This document shows, one piece after another, positions 1-5,895 of a stretch of DNA of 14,674 bases (positions within the stretch are counted from its first letter, which is position 1; the number at the start of each line of letters is the position of its first letter). The notes under the pieces are model-generated. The model worked only from the letters and a program-made list of their open reading frames with translations. It had not been told where the DNA came from and searched no databases. The DNA comes from an uncultured Planctomycetaceae bacterium (GTDB lineage: Bacteria; Planctomycetota; Planctomycetia; Pirellulales; Pirellulaceae), in the NCBI GenBank assembly GCA_903927685.1, contig CAIYOB010001621.1, positions 1 through 14,674 on the forward strand, read 5' to 3'. A program made the translations under genes and the position numbers.

Positions 1-653
1 CGCCGGCGGCGGGGTTTCCGACGCGGGCGCAGACGCCCTCGGGGCCCGAGCGGCCGCTGGGCGGTCCCCAGCCGCAGCGCCCACTTCGGCCCCTGCCGGC
101 CGGGACCCAGGCGGCGAGCCAGCCGGCCAGTCCGGAACTGCCCGGGCGTGGGCCGGGGCTCGCACAGGCTCCCCAGGTGCCGACCTCCCAACGGCCAACG
201 ATGCCGCAACGTCCTGTTCCGCTGCCTCAACCGGCCACCAGTGGCGGAACTCGCGTGCCGATGACCGGCCCCCAGCCGGGGCTGGGAGCGCTGGGCACCG
301 TTGACGCGTTGCTGCCGCCCGGGACAGCGGCCGGGTCGGCAGCGATGCCGGGAATGGGGCGCGGACCGCAGGCGCCGGTCACGCCGGCGACCGCCCCGGC
401 CCTGGTTCCTCAACCTGTCGGCGGCCCCGCCCGGCCGCTCGTCGTGCCGACGCCGGACGGCAGCTATGTCCACTTGCGCGAACCGACGAAGATCGTGGGC
501 AGCGGCGATGACGCGTTGGAGCTGCGATCGCGGTCCGGCGTCGACAAGGAGAAGTGGCGGTTCAAGAAAAACCTCGTCATTTGGGCGTTCGGCTTGCTCC
601 TTCTCGGGATCACCATCTTCATTCTCATGACCCTGGGTCCGCTCCGACCATAG
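1..653 (+). CDS. Proline-rich protein with C-terminal membrane helix (5' partial)
   Basis: The reading frame is open from base 3 to the TAG at 651-653, giving 216 visible codons with no stop upstream to the window edge, so the true start lies outside. A GTG at 177 is a possible internal start, but the sequence before it has the same Pro/Gln/Ala/Gly-rich composition, which suggests it belongs to the protein. About the first 150 visible residues are low-complexity and probably disordered. A short charged stretch (around DKEKWRFKKN) then leads into a hydrophobic helix, NLVIWAFGLLLLGITIFILM, and the chain ends LGPLRP. This looks like a C-terminally anchored membrane protein with a long disordered domain, probably cytoplasmic given the basic flank before the helix. 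No family is recognised and no function is proposed. It lies 18 nt upstream of the CRTAC1-like gene on the same strand, so the two are probably co-transcribed. Confidence 0.65.
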   Translation, partial: PAAGFPTRAQTPSGPERPLGGPQPQRPLRPLPAGTQAASQPASPELPGRGPGLAQAPQVPTSQRPTMPQRPVPLPQPATSGGTRVPMTGPQPGLGALGTVDALLPPGTAAGSAAMPGMGRGPQAPVTPATAPALVPQPVGGPARPLVVPTPDGSYVHLREPTKIVGSGDDALELRSRSGVDKEKWRFKKNLVIWAFGLLLLGITIFILMTLGPLRP

Positions 654-671
654 CCATTTCCAGAAGTACTC

Positions 672-2624
672 ATGCCCGATTCTACCTTCGACCGCGACGC
701 GGATGCTGTTGACGACGAGGCGATTCGTCGCGCCGTCCGGCGTTCTGTGTTCGTCCTGGCCATGCTGATCCCGCTGCTGGGGCTGGTGGCGTATTGGCTG
801 AACCAGCCGCCCAAACCCGCGGCGGTGACGGTCACGCCGCTGGCCGCCCCGGAGATGCGTGAGCGTCCCGACCAGCCGGTGCCCGGGGTGGTGTTCCGCG
901 ATGCGACCGACACGGCCGGACTCCACTTTGTCCACTGCAACGGCGCCTACGGCGACAAACTGTTGCCGGAGACCATGGGCGGCGGCTGTGCGGTCTTCGA
1001 CTATAACAACGACGGCCACCAGGACCTGCTGCTGGTCAATTCCTGCTCGTGGCCCGGCCGCCAGCCAGACGGTCAACCGCCGCCGACGATGGCCTTGTAC
1101 GAGAACGAGGGCGCCGGGCACTTTCGCGACGTAACCCACGAGGCCGGGCTGGCTCTGACCTTGTTCGGCATGGGCGCCGCGGTCGGCGACTATGACAACG
1201 ACGGCTGGCGGGACGTGTTCATTTCAGCCGTGGGCGAGAATCGCCTGTTGCAGAATCGGCAAGGCAAGTTCGTCGACGTGACGCACGAAGCGGGTGTCGC
1301 CGGCGAGCCGGCCGCCTGGAGCACGGCCTGCGGCTGGTTCGACTATGACCGGGACGGCCGGCTGGACTTATTCGTAGCGAACTATGTCGCCTGGTCTCCG
1401 GAGATCGACCTCAGCCTGGACCGGACACTGGACGGAGCACAGCGCGCGTACCTGCCGCCCACCTCCTTTGCCGGCACGTTCCCGTACTTGTACCGCAACG
1501 AAGGCGGCGGCCGATTCCGCGACGTTTCGGCCGCGGCGGGGATCCAGATCCGCAATCCGGCCACTGGCGTGCCGATCGCCAAGTCGTTGGGGTTGGCTCT
1601 GGTCGATTTGGACCGCGACGGCTGGCTGGACGTCGTGGTGGCCAACGACACCGTGCAGAACTTCGTGCTGCACAACCAGCGGGACGGGACGTTCCAGGAG
1701 ATTGGCGCGCTGGCCGGCGTCGCCTTCGATTCCAATGGCCAGGCCCGCGGAGCGATGGGGATCGACGCCGGCCGGTTCCGCAACAACGGCGATTTGGGGC
1801 TGGTCATCGGCAACTTTGCCAACGAGATGAACGCGTTGTACGTGTCGTCCGGGGACGTGTTGGGGTTTACCGACGAAGCGATCGCGACGGGCCTGGGCCC
1901 CGCCACGCGACTGGTGCTGACGTTCGGCACGTTCTTCTTCGACTACGATCTGGATGGGCGTCTGGATCTGTTGGCCGCCAATGGTCACTTGGAGAACGAG
2001 ATCGAGAAGCTCCAAGCGAGCCAGCGGTACGAGCAATCGCCACAGTTGTTCTGGAACGCGGGGCCGGATGAGCCCACGGAGTTCTGCACCGTTCCGGCGG
2101 AAAAGACCGGGCCGGAGTTTGCCCGGCCGCTGGTCGGCCGCGGCTGTGCCTACGGCGACCTGGACGGCGATGGGGACCTGGACGTGCTGATCACCTGTGT
2201 CGGGAGCCGCCCGCGGCTGTTGCGGAACGACCAGCAACTGGGGCACCACTGGCTGCGGTTTCGCTTGACGGGCACGCGCGTGAACCGGGATGCGATCGGA
2301 GCCCGCATCGAGGTTCACCTGGGCGACCGCGTGTTGAGTCGAGATATCTCGGCGACCCGCAGCTATCTGTCCCAGTGCGAGCTAGTCGCGACCTTCGGCT
2401 TGGGAGCGGCCACGCACGTCGATCGCGTGCTGGTCCATTGGCCGGACGGCAGCCAGCAGGAGGTCGCTTGTCCGGAACTGGACCGCTTGTACGAAGTCAC
2501 CCAGGCGGCGATGCCAGTCCCGTCCGCAGAACGCGACGGCCATGCCGGTGCCGCGTCAGCCTTCGCTTTCCGCCAGGGAGCGCCGTCCCCACCCGCCCGC
2601 GTGCGGGAGGGTCGGACGCGGTAG
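672..2624 (+). CDS. CRTAC1 family FG-GAP/VCBS and ASPIC/UnbV repeat protein
   Basis: This 650-residue protein has an N-terminal membrane anchor at about residues 25-43, preceded by a basic stretch, so the bulk should be outside the cytoplasmic membrane. The body is a series of FG-GAP/VCBS propeller blades with Asp-rich calcium-type loops, such as DYNNDGHQD (110-118), DYDNDGWRD (173-181) and DYDRDGRLD (224-232), with more later (DYDLDGRLD, DLDGDGDLD). An ASPIC/UnbV domain follows at about 525-605, ending near VHWPDGSQQEV. This order is typical of CRTAC1-like proteins, which are abundant in planctomycetes. Their biochemical role is not established, and extracellular binding or adhesion is a family-level guess. 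The last 39 or so residues after LYEVTQAA look unlike the family and run into repeat-rich DNA, so the original stop may have been lost. The ATG at 672 has only a weak Shine-Dalgarno-like AGAAG upstream. Confidence 0.9.
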   Translation: MPDSTFDRDADAVDDEAIRRAVRRSVFVLAMLIPLLGLVAYWLNQPPKPAAVTVTPLAAPEMRERPDQPVPGVVFRDATDTAGLHFVHCNGAYGDKLLPETMGGGCAVFDYNNDGHQDLLLVNSCSWPGRQPDGQPPPTMALYENEGAGHFRDVTHEAGLALTLFGMGAAVGDYDNDGWRDVFISAVGENRLLQNRQGKFVDVTHEAGVAGEPAAWSTACGWFDYDRDGRLDLFVANYVAWSPEIDLSLDRTLDGAQRAYLPPTSFAGTFPYLYRNEGGGRFRDVSAAAGIQIRNPATGVPIAKSLGLALVDLDRDGWLDVVVANDTVQNFVLHNQRDGTFQEIGALAGVAFDSNGQARGAMGIDAGRFRNNGDLGLVIGNFANEMNALYVSSGDVLGFTDEAIATGLGPATRLVLTFGTFFFDYDLDGRLDLLAANGHLENEIEKLQASQRYEQSPQLFWNAGPDEPTEFCTVPAEKTGPEFARPLVGRGCAYGDLDGDGDLDVLITCVGSRPRLLRNDQQLGHHWLRFRLTGTRVNRDAIGARIEVHLGDRVLSRDISATRSYLSQCELVATFGLGAATHVDRVLVHWPDGSQQEVACPELDRLYEVTQAAMPVPSAERDGHAGAASAFAFRQGAPSPPARVREGRTR

Positions 2625-2735
2625 CAGCCGGGGAGGGCTTCGCTACTCGCCGCCCGATCGTGCGCAGCTGGATTTCACGCTTCAGCGTGCAGGCGGGCGG
2701 AACCCGCCGACAGCAGCACGCAAAAGCGTCCTAAG
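2592..2735. repeat. Cluster of short palindromes (REP-like)
   Basis: Four small hairpins occur within 140 bases. CCCGC/GCGGG is at 2596-2600 and 2603-2607, extended by CCC/GGG at 2592-2594 and 2609-2611 after one mismatch. CACGC/GCGTG with a TTCA loop is at 2676-2689 (the inner T and A can also pair). GGCGGG/CCCGCC with a 5-nt loop is at 2692-2708. ACGC/GCGT with an AAAA loop is at 2718-2729. They sit between the end of the CRTAC1-like gene and the surface-protein remnant. The first overlaps the extra C-terminal codons of the CRTAC1-like gene. They resemble intergenic repetitive palindromes and could also terminate transcription, though no T-tract follows. Family membership cannot be confirmed without other copies from the genome. 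Confidence 0.45.
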
Positions 2736-2744
2736 CAGCAGGCC

Positions 2745-3785
2745 TTGGGAGCCGGGAACGTCACGCCTGGAATTCTAGAGCCGGGCGGATTCGCCCCAGG
2801 AAGTGGCCGTTTCAGCGTGGCGCTGCGCGTGACCGACGACGATCTGGCGTCCAGTGTGGCCTTGGCGGTGGTGACGGTGACCAACGTCGCGCCCGCGGCA
2901 GACGCTGGCGGCCCGTCCAGTGGCGAGACTGGCCAAGGCACCACCTTGGACCCGTCCGGCTCGACCGATCCCGGCCTGGATATCGTGCAGTACGAGTGGG
3001 ACTTCGACCTGGACGGCCAGTACGACGACGCCAGCGGCGTGACCCCGATGTTGACTCCGGCCGTTGTCGGTGTGCTGACCGTCGGCTTGCGCGTCAGCGA
3101 CGCGAACGGCGCGTCGAGCACCGACGTCGCCACGGTGACGGTGGCCTATGGTAACCTGCCGCCCACGGCCCACGACGACGTGCAAGGCGGCGACGGCAAC
3201 GACTGGCTGTTCGGCGGCGTGGGGGACAACACGTTGGCAGGCGGCCCGGGCAATGACCACTTGTACGGCGGTGCGGGCGACGATGCCCTGTTCCAGGGCG
3301 AGCGTTTGTCGGAGGAGATGCCGCCGCCTGCCGCGTGGCAGAACGACCAGGACGCCTACGATGTGAACGGCGACGGATTCGTCTCGGCGGCCGACGTGCT
3401 GGCGGTCATCAACTACGTGAACCGGCACGCCGCCGGTCCGGTGCCCGCCACTTTCGCCGCCGCGGAGTCCTCCGTCGCTTACCTGGACGTCGACGGCAAC
3501 CAGCGCGTCGAGCCGCTGGACGTTCTGCAGCTGATCAACCGCATCAACACGGCCGCAGTCGCTGGCGGCGAAGGCGAAGCCAGTTCGCCGGAGCAATCCG
3601 CCCGCCCCAGGCGGATCATCCCGGCAGCTCCCGCTCCGGAATTTGACCAGCTGGCCCGGGAGTTCGCCATCGCCGACATCGGCGCCGACGTCGCCCAAGC
3701 CCGGCAGCGTGAGCCGCAGCGACTCGGAGTGCGAGGACCGGTCGAGCCATGGTGTTTCGTGCCGCGCAGCGCCGTGGCGCGATGA
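2745..3785 (+). pseudogene. C-terminal remnant of a large secreted PKD/RTX/dockerin-like protein
   Basis: The frame is open with no credible start; the only candidate near the beginning is a TTG at 2745, and the homologous-looking sequence begins mid-domain. Counting from 2745, residues about 10-47 are the tail of one Ig/PKD-like domain (FSVALRVTDDD). Residues 48-133 are a full PKD domain (ADAGGP, YEWDFDLDGQYDD, VGLRVSDANG). Residues 148-182 are RTX calcium repeats (GGDGNDWLFGG, GGPGNDHLYGG, GGAGDD). Residues 206-226 and 248-268 are paired dockerin-type loops (DVNGDGFVSAADVLAVIN and DVDGNQRVEPLDVLQLIN). The remaining residues lack a recognised domain. Intact planctomycete relatives are very large and begin with a signal or LEPR-XLL region, so this is a 5'-truncated relic. 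The join PPTAHDDV to QGGDGND looks like an internal deletion. A dockerin pair here need not mean a cellulosome. Expression as a short protein cannot be excluded. Confidence 0.7.
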
Positions 3786-3811
3786 CAGCCTGTTCGAGGA
3801 GGGTCAGGAAG

Positions 3812-4060
3812 ATGAAAGAGCAGCGCACCGCTGGGGGCTGGGGCCGGTCATCCCCCTGTCCCCGACTCAGTATTTGGGAAATTCTGGTAGCCGAGGACGA
3901 CACGGAACTGGATCCGGAGGAACCGGCCGCCTTTGTCGAGGGCCGACTGCCGCCCGGCCAGCACGACGAGACGCGCCGCCTGGTAGCCCGCAGTCCGCGG
4001 GCCATGGAAGTGGTGGACTCGCTGCACTCGTTTCTGGGCTTGGTCGGCGCCACGGTGACC
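3812..4060 (+). pseudogene. Truncated gene fragment, anti-sigma-like N-terminal segment
   Basis: From about 3893 the frame reads EDDTELDPEEPAAFVEGRL followed by PPGQHDETRRLVARSPRAMEVVDSL. This resembles the helical opening of planctomycete anti-sigma-type proteins (ELxxEELAAFxEGRLP...), although no zinc-binding HxxxCxxC motif is visible. Third codon positions are strongly G/C, as in real genes here. A possible start is the ATG at 3812, with GGAGG at 3798-3802 nine bases upstream. The residues between that ATG and EDD come from a G/C-run inverted sequence and do not look like protein. The frame then runs antisense into the 3' end of mrp, and the family-like sequence ends near 4060, so the remainder of the gene is missing. 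The family call is a weak pattern match. Confidence 0.35.
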
Positions 4061-4087
4061 GCAAGAGATCGAATTCGCTTGTCGTCT

Positions 4088-5170
4088 CTAGCCCAGCACG
4101 GGCAGTTGCGGTTGGGGCGGGGCGATGGCAGCGGCGTCGGCCAGGTTCTTGACCAGGCGATAGCAGATGCCGTCCAGGCGTGCCGCGATGGCGGGATCGT
4201 CAAACGCGGCGTCAGTCCGGCCCGCATCGCCATATTCGCGAATCTGCACTTGAATCGGCAAGTCGCCCAGGAAGGGGACGTTCAACTCTGCGGCTCGCTG
4301 CCGCGCTCCGCCGCTGCCGAAAATATCGTGCCGCTGACCGCAGCCGGGGCAGACGAAGCCGCTCATGTTCTCGACCAGGCCCAGCACCGGAATCTTGACT
4401 TTGCGGAACATGGCAATCGCCTTGACGGCGTCCAACAACGCGACGTCTTGCGGCGTGCAGACAATCACGGCGCCTGTCAACGGCAACAGTTGGGACAGGG
4501 TTAACGCGATATCGCCCGTGCCGGGCGGCATGTCGATGATCAGGTAGTCCAAGTCTCCCCAGCGGGTGTCGCGCAGAAACTGGGTGACCGCGCCGTGCAG
4601 CATCGGGCCGCGCCAGATCACCGCTTCGTCCTTGGGCACGAGGAATCCCATCGACATCACGGGCATCCCGTCCTTGTCGATCGGCCGAATCTGGTTGTCC
4701 TCGATGGTCGGCCGGGCGTCCAGGCCCAACAGGTGCGGGATACTGGGGCCGTACACGTCCGCATCCATCAGCCCCACCTTGCACCCCGCCCGCTTCAAGC
4801 CCAGCGCGAGACTCGCCGCCACCGTGCTCTTGCCAACTCCGCCTTTCCCCGAGCCGACCGCAATCACGCTCTTGGTCGTCAACCCAATCTCACCCAGCTT
4901 GGCCGCGGGACGCGGATGGATGGACGGCCGGATGGTGATCCCGGTCAGCTGCGGGAACGCGCCGCGCAACGCCTGGTCGACCGACTCCCGCACGTCTTGC
5001 CACAGCGGGGCCGACCAGGTGGTCAACGCCAAGTCCAGCGTCAAACCACCGTTCACTAACTGGATGTCCTTCACCTGGTCCAGCTTGACCAGCCCGCGGC
5101 CGGTCTCGGGGTCCTTGAGTTGGGATAAGGCCGTTTGGACGGCTGCGACATTGATTGGGCCGTGGGGCAT
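4088..5170 (-). CDS. mrp: Mrp/ApbC-type Fe-S cluster carrier P-loop ATPase
   Basis: This 360-residue protein matches the usual length and domain order of Mrp/ApbC (NUBP1 family), which binds and transfers Fe-S clusters to cytosolic apoproteins. Residues 7-80 form an N-terminal MIP18/DUF59-like domain. The deviant Walker A motif GSGKGGVGKST is at residues 106-116, with both signature lysines present (K109, K114). LMDADVYGPS follows near 134-143, then DYLIIDMPPGTGD near 208-220. The cluster-bridging CPGC motif is at 274-277 (C274, C277). The ATG at 5170 has an AAAGG ribosome-binding sequence about 8 bases upstream. Upstream on the same strand is a small receiver-like gene, separated by 115 bp containing a tandem heptamer repeat. 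The 3' end lies directly against a truncated gene fragment. Function is well supported by motifs; the in vivo targets are unknown. Confidence 0.95.
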   Translation of the reverse strand: MPHGPINVAAVQTALSQLKDPETGRGLVKLDQVKDIQLVNGGLTLDLALTTWSAPLWQDVRESVDQALRGAFPQLTGITIRPSIHPRPAAKLGEIGLTTKSVIAVGSGKGGVGKSTVAASLALGLKRAGCKVGLMDADVYGPSIPHLLGLDARPTIEDNQIRPIDKDGMPVMSMGFLVPKDEAVIWRGPMLHGAVTQFLRDTRWGDLDYLIIDMPPGTGDIALTLSQLLPLTGAVIVCTPQDVALLDAVKAIAMFRKVKIPVLGLVENMSGFVCPGCGQRHDIFGSGGARQRAAELNVPFLGDLPIQVQIREYGDAGRTDAAFDDPAIAARLDGICYRLVKNLADAAAIAPPQPQLPVLG

Positions 5171-5189
5171 GGATTGCCTTTCTTGTTTT

Positions 5190-5245
5190 GTCAGTTGTCA
5201 GTTGTCAGTTGTCACTGGTCATTCGTCACTGGTCACTGGCCAGTG
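5190..5245. repeat. Tandem heptanucleotide repeat, eight units
   Basis: Eight contiguous 7-base units start every seven bases from 5190. Three are identical GTCAGTT (5190, 5197, 5204). Then come GTCACTG (5211), GTCATTC (5218), GTCACTG (5225), GTCACTG (5232) and a divergent GCCAGTG (5239). The array ends 20 bases upstream of the mrp start codon, exactly where its leader or promoter should be. A change in unit number would alter spacing in the mrp 5' region. The units are too short, and without spacers, for CRISPR. Confidence 0.9.
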
Positions 5246-5285
5246 GGGCAGCGGGCGGGCCGTTGGCGTGGGAAGCGGGATCCGG

Positions 5286-5747
5286 TCAGCGACTTGGGGG
5301 GCTTGGCGGCACGGTGGTGGCGTGTTGGCGCCACGGCAAGCGGGATTGGACCGAGTCGCGGAAACCGGGCGGGCTGCTCGGCGTCTGTTCTTGAAACCTC
5401 GCGAGGACGGTCCGCAGCTGCGGGAGGTCGCTGAGCGCGTACACAACATGGACAGCTCCCGCCTCGCGCAGCAGCCATTCGACGTGCCGCAGCTTGCGAT
5501 CCGCCAAAACAACGACTCGAACACGGGGAAACCGAGCTGCTAGGCGGGCCAGACGCCCACAGGCGGCTTCAGCGTTCTCTGGCGAGACTTCGACGGCGAC
5601 CAGGGCCGCCGAGCGAGCCTGAATCTCGCGTTCACAGGCCGCCCAACTGCGTGTCTCACAGAGTCCCCAAGACAGGGCAAGCGCACGGCGCATGGCCGTT
5701 GCCCAAAGGCCCGATCGCTCGCAGACTATCACGTCCTGGTTGTTCAT
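5286..5747 (-). CDS. Small receiver-like protein lacking the phospho-acceptor Asp
   Basis: This 153-residue protein starts at ATG 5747 with GGAG 5 bases upstream. The alternation of hydrophobic strands and helices (DVIVCE at 5-10, ALVAVEV at 48-54, VRVVVLAD, GAVHVVYALSDL) fits a CheY-like receiver fold of about 118 residues, with an unstructured Pro/Ser-rich tail. The residue at the expected end of strand 3 is Glu (E53), and I see no conserved Lys in strand 5. If it is a receiver it is a degenerate one that probably is not phosphorylated in the usual way. There is no output domain. It precedes mrp on the same strand and is divergent from the VWA gene. The fold is inferred from pattern, not from a profile match; it could also be an unrelated small Rossmann-like protein. 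Confidence 0.6.
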   Translation of the reverse strand: MNNQDVIVCERSGLWATAMRRALALSWGLCETRSWAACEREIQARSAALVAVEVSPENAEAACGRLARLAARFPRVRVVVLADRKLRHVEWLLREAGAVHVVYALSDLPQLRTVLARFQEQTPSSPPGFRDSVQSRLPWRQHATTVPPSPPSR

Positions 5748-5755
5748 GGCGCTCC

Positions 5756-5791
5756 GTTGCTATGGTAGAGCCTTACCGCCGACTTAGCAAC
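5756..5791. promoter_or_regulatory. Inverted repeat in the divergent region, operator-like
   Basis: The arms GTTGCTA (5756-5762) and TAGCAAC (5785-5791) are perfect complements spaced by 22 bases. A nested pair, GGTA (5764-5767) and TACC (5774-5777), lies inside. The dyad covers a possible minus-strand promoter for the receiver-like gene (TTGCTA at 5785-5790, 17-bp spacer, TACCAT at 5762-5767). If that promoter is real, the leader is very short. A regulator binding here could block it. Confidence 0.35.
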
Positions 5792-5823
5792 TGGCTGGGC
5801 AGCGACGATTTCCGAGAAACCGA

Positions 5824-5851
5824 TTCCCAAAGCACGGCGGAGCCCTATGAT
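5824..5851 (+). promoter_or_regulatory. Possible promoter of the VWA gene
   Basis: TTCCCA at 5824-5829 and TATGAT at 5846-5851 are separated by 16 bp. They match the sigma70 consensus at 4/6 and 5/6 positions. This would place the transcript start near 5858, about 38 bases before the ATG at 5896. It is a pattern match only. Confidence 0.3.
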
Positions 5852-5884
5852 TTCAGCGTGGTTTCCTGTTTCTGCATCGAGCAC

Positions 5885-5890
5885 AGGTGA
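5885..5890 (+). promoter_or_regulatory. Ribosome-binding site deciding the VWA start
   Basis: AGGTGA lies 5 bases before the ATG at 5896. A GTG at 5887 is also in frame but would overlap this site and has no good site of its own, so the ATG at 5896 is preferred. Confidence 0.55.
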
Positions 5891-5895
5891 GCAAC

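Noticed and set aside
1368..2318. Minus-strand open frame of 316 codons
   Set aside because: It is antisense to the CRTAC1-like gene, whose calcium-loop motifs fix the real frame.
3360..3548. Cellulosomal dockerin
   Set aside because: The paired calcium loops resemble type I dockerins, but such C-terminal pairs are widespread in planctomycete surface proteins and no cohesin or scaffoldin is seen.
2775..3698. Minus-strand open frame of 307 codons
   Set aside because: The opposite strand carries clear PKD, RTX and dockerin-like motifs, so this is a shadow.
5190..5245. CRISPR array
   Set aside because: The units are 7 bases, contiguous and without spacers, and no cas genes are present.
4566..5543. 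Plus-strand open frame of 325 codons over mrp and the receiver-like gene
   Set aside because: It is antisense to mrp with its intact Walker A and CPGC motifs, and it runs through the heptamer repeat.
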